The notes beneath the pieces were generated by a model, which saw only the letters and a list, made by a program, of their open reading frames with translations, did not search any database and had not been told where the DNA came from. Below, one piece after another: positions 12,267 through 25,865 of a stretch of 64,000 bases of DNA. This DNA comes from Neospora caninum Liverpool (taxonomy: Eukaryota > Apicomplexa > Conoidasida > Eucoccidiorida > Sarcocystidae). The translations under genes and the position numbers were made by a program. The DNA is taken from NCBI RefSeq assembly GCF_000208865.1, contig NC_018393.1, forward strand, positions 3,490,714-3,554,713. Reading direction: 5' to 3'. Numbering within the stretch: position 1 is the stretch's first letter; the number at the start of each line of letters is the position of its first letter.

Positions 12267-15200
12267 GGTATAACTCCTGATCCGGTGGGCGCCAGAGGGA
12301 ATGCCCCACGAAATAGAGCGCAGCTTCGCGGCTGAGGAGGCAGTTCTCGTTGTGGAGATCTCTCTTGACAGACCAGGAGACAGATTTACATAGACAGGAT
12401 CCGAAGGTGCGTTTGCGTGGATACACCGATGGCAATGCGACGTTGGCGCCTCTGTACATACGCGGAAAACGGCCTATATAGCTCCATCTACCTGTACACT
12501 CCATGTCCTTTTTATATATGACTGCGTGTATACGGGAAGCCGAGAACAGAAGTCGTTTTTGGGCTGGTCCCCTCATGAAACGCCCCTGCCAGTGCACATT
12601 GCTTGGTTCTTCTGTCGTTTAGAAAGCTGCTGCTAGGAATGTGTTGTCCACTGCGACGACGGGCGTGCGAGCGTCTTGCGCTCAACCGCGGGAAACCCAG
12701 GCTTTCCTGGACTAAGAAGGTGGAGACCAGATAGTCGACAGCTTGAGAGTCTCTACGATGCGCAGGTAAGGAAACGCCCGGATCTGTACTCCTCTGTTCG
12801 CCACGACCCACCGCCGCTGTGCTCACACAGCTTCTACGACACTTCGCAGACCCCACCGTTTCTGGATTGTTTTTCTCACGCAGGTAAATCCCACACGCGT
12901 CCCACCCTCAAGAGAGATCCGAGGAGTGTGTCTTTACCGCGCCCGAGAGATCTTCCGAGGATTTGGGTAAATTGTTAAAGGCGGTCTGGCTCGGTGTTCG
13001 GGCGCAGCGAAGGGACTGCCCACAAAGGCGAACGTTTCGGAATCACTGCGACTCTGAATTGTTTCACTGACCACGTTCTGCTCTGTTGGAGCTTCCACGT
13101 CGCGTGAGAGAAACAGCACAGCCGGAAACAAATCTCCCGTTCTTCTCTAAATGCTGTATGACTACACGTACATGTGAAGACCTCGAAGGTGTAGGCGTGT
13201 GTGTTTGCACATGTAGCTCGTCATACCCAGCACAGCGGCAACTTCTGCGAGGCACCTCTTCTGGATAAGGCCGCGTACGCGTTTTCTCCTCTCGTTTTCC
13301 TTTCAGGGATGGGGTTTGTTGTTTTCGCTGGCGCCTGCGCTGGTCGTTGGGGAGGCTCACTCGGATTCGAGGTTGCGGCATTGCCCACACCAGCGATGCG
13401 AACGAGCCTTTCTTTTGTGTCTGTTGTCCCCTGCGGTCCCCGTGTCGGGTGCATTGAATACAGTGCTACCCGAGAAATATTTGAGAAAGCCACGTTTTGG
13501 CCAAAAAGACTGCATACGAGCATGACGACAGCCCTTGCTGTTGAATCAGAGTATGTAGAGCTCGCTGGTTACATCCTTACCAACAAACTGTATACTTTCT
13601 GAGTAAGTGCAACGGTACGTAATGCACGACAGAGAAGACTCACCTCCACTGCGTTCAAACGTTACACTGGATATACGTTGTACGGAACGGCGTGTATGTC
13701 CGACACTCTGCGCGTCCTTCCGCAAGCTTTCCTCCGTCCTGTTCCTCGCTCCGAAACTATGCTACTCTGAGCAACCAGCCGCCAGTGCCTGACGGCGACT
13801 TCCGTGATTCACTGGTGCCTCTCCACTCTTTTCCGTCTCTGTGCCAGAAAGAAGCGAGAACCTCCCCTGCGAGAATAAACGGGGGGCAGCCAGAGAGGGA
13901 GCGTGGAAACAAGAGAGCATTCGTGTGAGAAAGCCAGGGAGATTCCTCGTAAAAACGGTAGTTAGTCTGTCGAGCACCTCGTTACGACGGGGAGGCTCTC
14001 CGGAGCACCGGGCGGAGGCGCCTCGCCACGAAAAGACAGAGTAAAGTGCGTTGTCGGGCTGGAACTTCTTGGTCAAAGGACGAAGCGGGGAGTCTGTTCG
14101 CAGGAGACTGCTCAGAAACGCTCGGGATGTTTTGTTAGCTTCGCGCTAATCGGGAGTCTGAAGAGGAGACGGCGCACACAGTATTGCGTTCGCCTTTCCC
14201 GCTTCCGGGCCCCGGCACGCGCGCAAGAGGAGCCTGAAAAAAGGAAGCGACTTTCCTTTTTGAAGCGCTCTTTCTTCTCCCTTCTCTGGTGCGCCGGGAA
14301 GGCGCTCGGTTCCTTTTCTCCGCTCGATTATGCGGCAGTGCTCGTGTCTTTTTCTCTCGGTGCTCGCGCGAGTGAAGACATAGTTCCACTTGTAAGTCCC
14401 GTGTGTGCGGCCAACTCGGCGGTGGCGTCGGCAAAACTCCGGCCAAGGCAGCTTTTTTATCAAAGCAAAGCCACGCGGAGAGGACACGCGCTCTTTTCCG
14501 CGCACCTTCTCTTCCAGCTGGAAAAATTCCTCGGTTTTTGCTGTCCGACTCACCGGGGCGAGAAACCAGCGTTCGGCGAACTCTCTTGCTGGTAGCGCAA
14601 CTCGTGGCCGGGAAAACGTCCGACACCAGACGGCTGTAGCTAACGCTTTTTTGCCGTGTCGCAATTTTTCCTAGCCTTCGTTGCGCACTCTCTCACCACG
14701 CCACGTTGTGTCGTGCTTTCCGAGCACACCGCGACTCTTTTCTGTCTCCCCCGCGCGTTTTCGTGCAGCGAAGGGGAACATCCACGCACGGGCGCCGCGA
14801 CCGCTTTTTGCGTTGGGGCCAGAATCCCATGCGCGCGTAAAATGGGTGACGGCTTACCACTCTTTGCGGGCGTTTTTTCTCGGACAGCCCCCCGGAAGGC
14901 CAGACAGCGGAAGAACACCAACAAAAATAGCGTGACGCGCCGGCGGAATAGCGTTTTCTGACGGCTCTTTTGTGGCCGAAATTGCTGGCGACCAACGGCC
15001 GTTTCTCACCTAGCGCTTTTTGTCCCCCCAGTGCGAGCACATTCACCGACACGCTCTGTGTGGTGGGTGGCTTTTTCTTTTTCGTTTCGCCATCTTTCCC
15101 CTTCCGCCTTTCCTCAATTTTGTGTCCATTTTGCAGACGGAACTGTTTTTTCGTCTTGTGCCGTATATCGGCGATCTGCCCGTGAGGAGGCTGCTCGTGC

Positions 15201-15393
15201 GGCCTCCATAGTGGTCTTTATACTGTTGTTTCGGCTCGCCGTTCTTGTCTCTCTGCTCCCGTCACGCTGCCCACTGTCACTCTGCCGGCGTTGAATGTAC
15301 AGAATTAGTTCCGCTCACCAACTTCCTGGTGCTCTGCCCGGTCAAGAAAGCCGTACAAGCCTATTCAACTGTGTATGTACACATGCATGCGCG

Positions 15394-15418
15394 TATATAT
15401 ATATATATATATATATAT
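15394..15418. repeat. (TA)n microsatellite
   Basis: 25 bases of TA repeat in the pyrimidine-rich 5' flank of the ELMO gene. Confidence 0.9.
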
Positions 15419-16097
15419 GTAGGTGTGCATTATGCCAGTTTTTTCTGTGTAGGTGTGGTGTATGTGGCTGGGGAAGTGGACATCGCAGGCTAGGCCCCGG
15501 TGCTGTGTTGCGTGCCAGGCCGTTTCTTTTTCATTTTTCGTTTTGTGTGGCGCGCAGTTGGGCGCGGCTCGTTGGGAGGCAGCGACCCGCCGTTGGGAAT
15601 TTGTTTGCCGTTCCGCCTTGGCGTTGGCGTGTGGAGACGGGGCTATGGGTAGAGAGAGAGCTCGACTGCGTTAGCGCGCGGTGTGTGGTCTCCGTGTCCG
15701 ACTCTTCCGGGTTTTGCCCGCCCTTTTGTCTGCCGCTCTTCTCTGCATTTTGGCCATGCTCCTTTTGTCCCCGCGATCCTTGGCAGCTGACCATTTGTAG
15801 CCCGACGCTTGCCCGACGGGTGTTTGTGAGCCGAGGCGGGGCCCGAGCTGCTCTTTTCCCTCTTTTTGTTTTTCCGATTTGTGTCGCCGCAAGGAACACG
15901 AGGGCGCGCCGTTCTTTGAGAAAGGAGGGAAGGATGGAGGATATTTGCTGGCTGTTTTGTTGCTTCTGCCGTCTCTCGAGTGTTTGGACCCTCTCACGAC
16001 AGCCCTCGATTCGCACCAAAAGATAGGCAGAGTCTCTCTGCAGCGGGGCGGCTGAGAGCGCGGGTGTGCATGTTCTCGGGAAGGAACGTGGAAGACG

Positions 16098-19000
16098 ATG
16101 GCAACCTCGCCGTCGCTCTCACGTCGTCTCCTCGACGCGACAGCTGACCCTTGCGGGACAGCCCCAGCGCGCGCCTCCAGTGTTTGCTCTCCGTCGGAAG
16201 CGCTCCCGGCGTCTCTTACGCGTTGCTACCTTCGCTTCCCGGACCTCCACACCTGTCGGCGAAGTCTCTCTCCAGCGACCGGACCCGGCCAGCACGTTGT
16301 GCGTAGGCCTTCCCTCGTGCTCTGTCCCGTTTCTCGATGTTCGAAGCGAGACGCGATCGCCTCCCAATTCCCGCCGGAGGCCTCGGTTTCGGCTTTTTCT
16401 GGTTCCGCGGCGGTCTCGCCTTCCACTTGTGCTTCTGCCTCGACTTCGCTCACGCCTTGGAGGTGTAACCCTCACGTGTCTGCTCCGGGAAAGGGAGAGA
16501 GAGGACATGTTTCTTTGCGCTCGGACTCGGTGTCCTCTCTTTGCTCGCTGGCGTGTATCCCCGACGAACACGAGGAAGGTGGTCCACTGCCGAGGCAACA
16601 CCTTCTCGCCGGTCTTCCTCGGACTCCTCCTCCGGTGCCGTCGACACATTCTTTTGTCTCTTCCGCGTCACCTGCTGCTGGCTCCAGTTCGTCCTCTTGT
16701 CCTCAGTGTCGTTCTTCCTCCTCTTTGTCGTGTTCTTCCGTCTACTCTTTATCTTGTTCTCTCACTTGGTCCCCGAGGAGCGCTTCGCCGTGTTCGTGTG
16801 GAGTCTCCGAGCTCGGTCGCCACTGGCAGCGCGCTTTCTCGTCGTCTCCGAGTTGTTTCCTGTCTCCTGCTTCGTGCTCGCCGTTCTTTTCTGCCTCCTT
16901 CCCGCCTCCCGTTCTCCTGCCTTTCAAGCGAAACAAAAGCGAAACTCTGATCATCGGGGATAGTCCCAGTTCTTCTCCGGAGAGGCGCGATATCGAGGAC
17001 AGCAGCGGCTCTCTTGGTGCACGAGGCGCAGAGTTTGCCGCGGAGGACAGAGGCCCCCCGAAGGCGGACCGCCCGGCTTCGCCTGCGTCGCCCAGGGACA
17101 CCGATCACATCGCCGTGGGAATGCGCTCTTCGCGAGTAGTGGGCCATTCGTCGTTCCCCGACGAAGAATGCAGTTCACTCGCCACTGAGCACTTTTCGTT
17201 GGGGTCGTCTTCTGCGCAAGTCGCCTCATGCAGAGGGGACACGACCAGCTGCACGCGGTCTCCGTCCGTGTCGCACGGTCATGCGACTCCCTCCGTCTCG
17301 TGTCCCCGCTGTCAGTTCCCGGACCTCTCGTCCTCTCACGCGTCGTCTGCCTCCGCCTCGCGGCGCCTCTTGCACACAGTTGACCCAACCACGGGGACGA
17401 GTCCTCCGTGCCGTTCTTCTCGCGCCGCTGCGCCGGCCTCTGCGCGCTCACCCGTCGCTTCGCTCTCGAGCAGGAAGCTCGGCTCAGGGGGCATCCTCAG
17501 CTTGACCTCGCCTCGGCCTGCCGCGCCGCTGCCGGCGTCCTGCTCTGCGGGCCTCGCGTCCGGGGCGCAATCCCTGGCGTCCGGCTCGAAGGCGTCGAGC
17601 GGGCGGCTGCGCGGGCGGGGTGCGGGCCTCGGGGCGGGGCGAGATCCGAAGCTGTCTCCTTCTTCGCGCCTGCTTCACTTTGGGCGGTCCAGATCGCCGC
17701 TCCTGTCTCCCTCTCACAGCAACGCTGCGCGCAGCATTCTCTTGCCTTCGTCTGTTCGCACGACAAAGAGTCGACTCGGTCGAGACCCGCTCAAGCGCGG
17801 CGCGAATGCGGCCTCGAGTCTGCCGGCCTCGGGCGCCTTGCGCGAGACGCGCTCGCCTGTGGCGGGGCGCGGGCGCGGCCGACACGGGAGCGGCCTCCAA
17901 TCGAGTCTCTGCAGTTCCGTGCGCGGTTCTCGCGGGGCAAGTTACCAGTCGAGTTGGTACACGGCCGCTGGACTGGGCTCGTCGGATGGATCGAGCGCGC
18001 CGTCGTCGCCTCGCAGGAGAGAGGCAAGGAGTTGGGGAGACGCAGGCGAAGACCGAGAAGACAGCGATGGCGAATACCTGCGTAGACCAGGGAGCAGCCG
18101 GGGGGAACCGTTCGCGGTCACGGGGGATGACAAACGGCGTGCGCGGTCTGCGCGAAGAAATGGAGGGAAGCGTGATGTGGACGAGGCAGAGGGCGTGAGG
18201 TGGGGTATGCGCGAAGGACGCGGGGACGAGCGAGATGAAAGGAAAGCGGAAAGATTGGAGAGGGGGGACAGAAACAGTCGACGAGAGAGAGAAACACACG
18301 CTGCGGCGATTGCCGCGGCAGCCGTCGAAGGCCGAGGAGACGTCAGCCTCATGGGGGAGTCCAGCGACAGCCTCCTGACGGTTCAGAGGTCGCGCTTCAG
18401 CGGTAAGGACGCAACGGAGGCAGACGGGGACAGAAAGCGAGAAAGAGATGTCGCGAGAGGACGAGAGGCAGCAGCTGACGCAGAGAGTGAAACGGGAGTT
18501 GGAAGCGGCGTGTATATGCGTGTCTAAATGTTTTTGTACGAATGGGGGTATGGAGTCGTGCAGCGAGGTTGTGTTTGTCACGTCGAAAACTCGAAGTGGG
18601 CGTGAACGCGTCAGTTCCCGTGGCGCATGGCGGGAGCTGGCAAGAACTGGACTGCATGCGGGTGTGGATCTTCGAATGCCCCTGCCGGTGTCTCCTTTTT
18701 GCAGGCGTGTGCAAGTGGCTGCAACACCGGTTCTACGGTCGTGGAGAGTTGGAGCGTTTGTGTGGCGAGTACTCTCCCCAGGAGGTCGAGCGCGTGGTTC
18801 TGCAGAGCAAAGCGCTCTCCGTGGAAGATAAGCAGCGCCTGATCTTTCTCACGCGCCCCTCCGCGTTCCAAGATCGCCGGTGCGCGAGTCTGTGGGAGAG
18901 CAAGGCTTCGTCGACGTCGGGCCTCTCCCTGGAGTCCTGCCGCCGGTCAAGCGAGGCTTCGTACCCTTCTCGGGCCAACGGGCGCTGGGGATCTCCGCGG

Positions 19001-20496
19001 GCGACTGGTTCGGTCTCGAAGGGTTCGACTGGCTACCCGGACCGGGAAAACTCGGCTGGGAAGATCCGCTCGGCTGTTGCGTTCGGGGGGAGTCGGGGTC
19101 CGCGGGAAAAGGGAGGGGACGCGAACCAAGCCGGCGTGGAGAGCGACAGAGACAGAGACGCGCCGCGATGGACCCGCTACCCGGCGTGCAGGCGCGGAGA
19201 CACGAGCGGTGAGGACCAGGAGACGCCGGAGGGTTGGCCAGTGGACGGCGAGGACGAGAGAAACGCGATGGCCCGGCCGTTGCGGAAGTCCGGGAACGGG
19301 GACCCCAGGAGCGCCAGGGGCGGCCGCAAAGCGCGGGAGGTTGGAGGGCGGAGACAGCGGTCGTGCTCACGAGAGGAAGGGAAACGGGAACAGAGTCGCG
19401 CCCGACTCGTGGAGGAAGAACTCGAGAAGGAGACGCAGGAGACAGAGCGGGTGTGGGGTCGTGATAACGAAGAACGCGCCGTTCTCGAGGAGTGCGTTGA
19501 GGAAGTCCAGAGAAAAAAGCTGGTCCGAAACGCAGGCGTCTTTCGAATAGGTGAGCGCCTCCAGCTCTTCTTCTCCGACGATTCGGCGCCTTCCACCTTT
19601 TCGTTTCCAGTTGCGCTCTGGGAAAGCCGGAAGAGACTCGCCAGTTCCCTTAGAGTTGTGGCTCTTTTGAGGTGTTTCGATCTTTGCCGCTTTGCATCGT
19701 ATTTTTTTCACCCTGGCGTATCTGTGGATCGCTCCCGGAAAAAGAACCGCTGTCGTTCTCCGTGTCTCACCTCAAATCGAATTTCCCACTTTTTGCTTCA
19801 CGTCGCCTAGACTTTTCTGGCATCTTCTGATGCCCGGCGGTCGTCCCCCGGGAGACGCGCCTGTCTCCTCTTTTCCGTGCCTGGCGCCTTGTGCCGGCTC
19901 ACGGGTTCGTTCTTCTGCTGCCTCTGTCTCAGGCTTTCTTCGCAACCTTGCGGCCCTCCGCGGCGTCACGTTCGCGATCCAGCACTTGGGGAGTCTCCAG
20001 CGGAAGTCAGTGGACAGCACCGACGTGAGAAACCAGGAGAAATTCTCTCGGCTCTGGGGTCTGTTGATGCCCAACCACCGACTTCCTGGGCGGATTTGTA
20101 AAGAGTGGAAGGAACTCGGCTTCCAGGTAAAGACCACGAGAGGTCCCAAACGAAGGCTCACTCCAGAAGCCACGTGTGCTCTCCCTTGGGTCGTTGCAAC
20201 CCTAAACGTACTGGACGCCTCCCAAATATATGCAAATACGAGTATATTTCTCCATGCGTAGTCGTGAACCGTCATTGCGTTTTTTGATTCTGTACGGATT
20301 CCTGCCTCTAGCTACGGACTGCTTCTCTGTAGTTTTCCACGTGCGAACCGGCCCATTGCTTCAGCCTCAGAGTGGCAATTTCCCCGCTGAAAAAACGAAG
20401 GCAGACACACCGTCGGCGCGTAGTCGGCCCGTCGCTCTCTGTCTCTCTGCGTCCCTGCACACGGATATTTGTGTCTTTGTGTGTGTGTGTGCAAAC

Positions 20497-20529
<33 letters not shown>

Positions 20530-23500
20530 ATGGATTAGTGTGTGTTTTTTCAAGGCAGCGGCTGTGTGTGGGCAGTGCACTGGTATCTCTTGGACCTGTG
20601 TGACGTTCTTCTTTGCACGGCGTTTTGGAGGGCTTTGTTCCCGCGTTGTGTATGCTGTGCGCACGGCGTTGCTGGCGTGGTGTCTGCGTGCGTCCTGTGC
20701 GTTTTCATCTCAGGGCGAAGATCCAGCGACGGACTTTCGAGGCTGCGGCGAGCTGGGCCTCGACTCCCTGGTGTTCCTCGCCTCGCGGTTCCCGTGTCAC
20801 GCGCGGGGCATGCTCGAGGCTTCGCGGCACTCCACGTACTGGTATTCGTTTGCCATCACGTGCATCAACGTGACGTCGTGGCTCTGCGAGTGGGTTTTCC
20901 AGCGGCGCGCGCATGTGGTCTCTTTCTTCTTCACGACGCACACACCCGAGGCGGTCGAGTTGACGTTCCACTACTTGTTTGTGCACGTCTTCACGCGCTT
21001 CCACGCGTTCTGGTTCCTCAAGAAGCCGAGCTCGATCATGGAGTTCCCCTTCGTTGCGGGTGCCTTCAAGAACGCATGTGTCCTGCCTTCTTCGCTCCCT
21101 GCGTGTGCCTTGGTGTCGCCCCGCGGCGTCTGCAACTCGGACGAAAACCGAAACGAGGCCTGGTGCTACGCGGCTGCGCTCAAGGCCTACCAGCGGAGCA
21201 GCCAACTTCCGGAGAGACCGGCCGCCGAGAGAGGCACGAAGCGGAAGAAGGGGACCGACCGAGACGATTCGGCCTTCGCAGTGCCGCAGGAGGCCCCAGC
21301 GCGCGCGGGGAGGGACATCGAGAACGGCAGAGAGAGCGAGAGAAACAGTGACGGAGACCGCGAGAGAGACAGCGAGGGAGCGAGCGAAAAGAAGGGGGAT
21401 CGGGGGGAAGGAATGCAGGGAAGGGGAAGAGCGATGAAGACGCACAGAATCGAAGACGAGGGAGGCCGAGCGTCTTCGAGTTCGCCTGAGGCTCGGGAAC
21501 CCGGGGCCGCTTCAGTGTGGCGCCGTCGACGGACGGAGGGGAGCGCGGGTCTTGGAGGCGAGAGCAGACGAGAGCGGGGAAGAGAAGCGGCGAAGGCGTC
21601 GGCGAAAGGAGACAGAAGCCAAGAGCGTTGCCATATGCGGACCGAAGAAACGTGGAACGTCTCCGAGCGAACGCAGGCAGCCGCTTTAAGCAGCCGCCGC
21701 CTGCGCGCGACTTTCTCGCGGCCCGCCGGAGACGTTAGGGGCGCCCCAGAGAGCGAACGCGTCGCCAAGAGCCTTCCGTCGGCGAGTTCAAAGACGTCGA
21801 CTGTGTCTCCAAAGTACGTTATGCTGAGAAAGCTGAGAAACAGTTCAAAGTCGCAGGAGAGCGGACCTAGCTCGTCGCGTCTCCTCGCTTCGGCCTCCAC
21901 CTGCTGCTTCCGGAGCGGTTTCCGCGTTGGTGGCAGGCTCACGTATCGGCGGTGTCGCCGAGAGGAAGTCAAGGGCAGTGAAGGGGAGGAAAACGCAGAG
22001 GAGAACATTGAAGACGAGACAGAAGACGAGGACGGAGGGGAGCGAGGATGCGAAAAAGACGAGCACGTGGCGGGGCCGCACCTTGGAGACTGTCCATGCT
22101 GCCGAGGCTGGGTCTGGTCCCTTTCGCACGTCGCCCTGTCGCTGGAAGCCAGCTCAGTAGGAGGCTCTCCGAGGTACACGAGATTGCGGCAACGTCTTTC
22201 GACGCGGAAACGAAGAGACGAGAATGAGGATCGAGGTGGGCGCGTGGGCAGCGCGTTTTTCTGGCGCAGCCGAAGCGTGAAACACGTGCCGAGCTACTTA
22301 CAGAAACGCGGAGACAAGGAGGGGCCGAAAGCAACGCCCAGCTACGAGTCGAATCGATTCAAGCTCCCGGGGCTGTCCGCCACCGCCCGGCGGGCAGCCG
22401 AGAAGCGGCCTCCGTCGAAGCAGTCGTCTGCCTCTCCACATTTCCGTCGGCTTCTTTCTTCTGTTGTCAGGAAGACAGAAGGGTCATCGAGAAGAGCGAA
22501 CGACCCAGCGCGACTCGAAGCACGACAAGAAAGCGAAGGGGAGACACGTTACGCGTCAGCCCGCGAAGGGACTCGAGCCGTGCAACGAGAGCAGGGAGGC
22601 TCTTCGCCGTCTTCCCTGTCGTCAGACGGGGAGAGGAGAGACAGCGCGTGGAGGAACGAAGCGGAGAGACAGCGGGGAGACAGGGACGGTTGGCAAGCGG
22701 CATTCGCCTTTGCGAACGACGAAGACGGGTTGCGGCGACAGAGGGAGACCGAGACGAACAGCAAGAGCCGGCGGTTGTATCGCCAATTAACCAGTACCTC
22801 GCGATCGTCCCGGAACCGCTCGCCTTCGTCTCGCCGACACGACACAGAAGATACGAATGAAGAAGAGAACGAGATTTTGCTGTCATCCGAACATAGTGTT
22901 GGAGAGGATCGAGACTCGGTCAGCAGCGGAGACGAGGAAGAAGACGCGCGCCAGGGCTTGAATCGGCGTGCTGGAGCTTCGAGCTCGGATCGGGCTTCAT
23001 CCCCTGGCCGCGAAACCGACGACGTAACCCCTTCCCGCGGAACAGGAGGCCACTCAGTCGACAGCCTGCGCCTGTCGGGGGGGTGTGCTCCATACTGCTC
23101 GTTTTCCCATGGCGTCCCGTTGCATAACGATCCGCACCCACACGGGCTTCCGGCCCCGCCTCTCTCCCGCGTGCTCTCTCCGCCCCAGAGTCTATCCGCT
23201 AATCCCCCTCGGGGCGGCTCCGCGGCCTCCGCGGCCTCTTCTTACTTCCCGTACCCAGCTTCAAGTGGGCCCCGAGAGAGCGGGGCAAGAGACCCGTGGG
23301 GCCCGACGAGCAGCGCCCTGGCGGGGGGCCGAGGGAGCGGCGGGCTTTATTCCGGACCCAAGTCAGGCGAGTTTGCGGGGCCGAAAGCGGCCGACTGCGA
23401 CAGGGCGAGCGGCCGAAAAGCGAACCTGAGTGAGAGCGTCACCCACGCGGAGGGCCAGTCGGTCGTAGGGGAACCTTCTGGAGCCCAGCAGCCGTTGTCG

Positions 23501-24079
23501 GCGTCGCTTGCTGGCGGAGGTGCGCCGAATGGAAGCAGGCAAACCGTATCTCCCTTTCTGCACGGAGGACGGGGGATTTCATCGCACTCACAGTTGTCGT
23601 CCTTCTCTTCAGCGTCCGCCGCAACTGCCTACTTTACACCCGTGCCTGGCCCTTCTTTACCATCGGCGGATCCCCAAGACGACCGCCGATCGCTCCTCTC
23701 CCGATTTGCTTCCTTGTCCACACAAAGCGTTTCGTCTTCTCCCCCAGTGCCTTTCTTCTCGCAAGCTCCGTCGACAGGGATCGCGGGCCCCGGTAACCGT
23801 TCGTCGTCTTCGTCGCTCGCCTCTAAGTCTCGAGTGCATCTCCAACGACATCCCCCAGAGGGAGGAACTCCGTATCTGTCTCATTCTCCTCTCCTGTGTC
23901 GAGGGAGACGCGCGGGGGCTCCTGGCTACGCCTCCACCTCACAGGGGACTGTCGGGCCCACAACCGCTGGGGCCAGCTGGGAGACCCAGGAGACACCCGG
24001 AGGAGACACTCTAAAGGGAAGAATCGGGGGACCGAAGGCAAAGGTCGAAATGGGAGAGCCATTTGATCTGTTGTCTTAA
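16098..24079 (+). CDS. ELMO/CED-12 domain protein (ELMOD-type), 2236 residues
   Basis: Four exons join in phase: 16098-18402, 18705-19550, 19933-20126 and 20714-24079. The ATG at 16098 is the first of the open exon. Residues 1-768 are Ser-rich low complexity. Exon 2 opens with VCKWLQHRFYGRGELERLCG, which resembles the segment before the ELMO fold in ELMOD1-3. Then comes a charged insertion. The ELMO domain proper spans about 1055-1240: a helix with RLWGLLMP, then WKELGFQ across the exon 3/4 junction, then GEDPATDFRGCGELGLDSL. The DFRG Arg is near residue 1124. ELMOD proteins are GTPase-activating proteins for ARL/ARF-family GTPases and that Arg is needed for the activity, so GAP function at endomembranes is a fair inference. 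About 990 C-terminal residues are disordered (acidic, Arg/Ser-rich, then Pro/Ser/Gly-rich). Typical ELMOD proteins are about 300 residues, so this form is greatly enlarged. Confidence 0.82.
20497..20532. repeat. TA/TG microsatellite in ELMO intron 3
   Basis: About 36 bases of TA-dominated repeat, preceded by a short GT run, within the intron 20127-20713. Confidence 0.9.
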
Positions 24080-24805
24080 AATAGGGAAACGAGAAGCCGA
24101 ACTGTGCTGTTTTTTTCATTCGTGAGTCTGGGCCAGCGGGAGTGTCTGAGTTGCTGGAGACGGAGACACAGAGATTCGGTGGGATATTTTCTTTTCAAAA
24201 GCGTTTTATACGGATTTGTGTGGAGTGTTGCTGCCTCGAAAATAACAGACCGTATTTGGGTTTTTTTTGCAAAATTTGAAAATCACCGTTTCTACACTTC
24301 AGGCGCGTGTGTGCACCTACAGAAATCGAATGACGGACTGCGGCCGACCGGCGGGGGGGGGGGGCATCTACCCGTGGTATGCATCCGTAGAAATATCTGG
24401 ACAGAGATACAGAGACACCTATGGGCTCTGCATAGACCTACACTTTGTATTATGGTTGCGGACACGCAGTGATACGTAGGCATTTTGGACCCGCGAGCAG
24501 TCCTTTTCTACCGTGTCAGCCTCTACGTTCCAGAGGCGGCGGGCGTCTCGTCCACCCCGTGACTAAACGATAGCACGGATACGGTACTCATGAGAGCGCT
24601 TTTCGTTTCTGTCGCCCAGCTTACTACACAATTTTATCTTAGACGAGACGACGACAACTTTTTAGGGATCCAGTGTCTCGCCTGGTTCCCCCTGGATCGG
24701 AAACTACCAACACGGAAAAGACCAAAACACGAGGAGCTACTATTCTGCGTCGGGAGCGACATGCATGCGCATAATCCTTAGATCACAAGTATTGTAACTA
24801 CCATC

Positions 24806-24824
24806 ATATATATATATATATATA
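24806..24824. repeat. Short (TA)n microsatellite
   Basis: 19 bases of TA repeat in intergenic DNA. Confidence 0.85.
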
Positions 24825-25538
24825 ATTCATTGATATGTGGAAGTGCGTATTAATGCAGCCAGAACCAGCTCTTGTTTACGAGTGATCCGGGCTCGGACAG
24901 GGGCGCAGTGTCTGTCACGAATCGTCGCTTGCTACATTGGGAAGATGGATTTTGCTGTTGAAGGCCTACCGACCGGCTAAACGGGTGAACGGCGAGATCA
25001 ACAGGCCGTCGGCTTTTTTGAGATGAGCGCGAACGACCACACTATCACAGACGACTGGGCATCCCCTTCTGTGACTAGGCGCACGTGTGCCTTCTAGGTC
25101 TGTCGTTATCTCAGTCGATGAAGTGGATACGAAGAACGAGACTGCGTCCTGGCGTGGCATATTCTAACGCTGTTCACCAGTATAGCACCCGAACTGGACG
25201 TGTTCACGATAGGCTAAAACAAATTCTCGAAGCACGTTTAGTGGAAACATCATTCTGACGATTGGTCAGACATCAACAGGACTTGACCCGGACCGCTGTT
25301 TGTCCACGAAGTCCGACAGGGACGGCGCAGACTTCGATACTACGAAAGGCGAGTGCTAGGTTGTGTGTTCATCGTGGTAGGAATTGGTCCGCGAAGGTAG
25401 ACGCAAAATGCGTTCCTGGAATACCACACATTTTTAGTAACACTGAACTAGAGCTTAGTTCCTCTTCTTGAGAATTCGAAGTGACAGAACTGCCTGCAGT
25501 GGAAGGCTGCGTGCTTCAAGATCTACGATCCCTTCAAC

Positions 25539-25570
25539 ATATCTATATATTCATATATATTTATATATAT
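25539..25570. repeat. Imperfect TA-rich microsatellite
   Basis: 32 bases of ATAT with TC and TT interruptions. Confidence 0.8.
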
Positions 25571-25824
25571 GCGTGAGCGTAGTTGTTGTAGCGCCGCGAG
25601 GTCATGTAGGTCGTGCGATGGGACTATGCGGTAAAGCACTTCAAAGAACGGAAGAAATACCGGGATACCATAAGACACACGCTCGGGTTTCGTACGAGGA
25701 ACACACAAAGCGGGCCTAGTTGGCAGTTCGTTGAGAGTAGAAAAACTTGAAGGAGAAGAGTGAAAAGATAAACCAACCTGTCTCAAAAACTGCTGGCACA
25801 TGCATAAATGGGTATGTGGCAATA

Positions 25825-25825
<1 letters not shown>

Positions 25826-25862
<37 letters not shown>
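25826..25862. repeat. (TA)n microsatellite
   Basis: 37 bases of almost pure TA repeat, about 300 bases downstream of the small membrane-protein gene. Confidence 0.9.

Positions 25863-25865
<3 letters not shown>

Larger units (their letters stand above)
11456..16097. other. Intergenic region, 4.6 kb, no supported gene
   Basis: The first 420 bases are purine-rich on the plus strand and are probably 3' UTR of the kinase. Between about 12600 and 13600 there are isolated splice-like signals and short open frames, including one from a good acceptor near 13306 to a stop at 13602, but no domain. From about 14650 to 16050 the plus strand is pyrimidine-rich, as expected for the promoter and 5' UTR of the ELMO gene. 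Confidence 0.55.
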
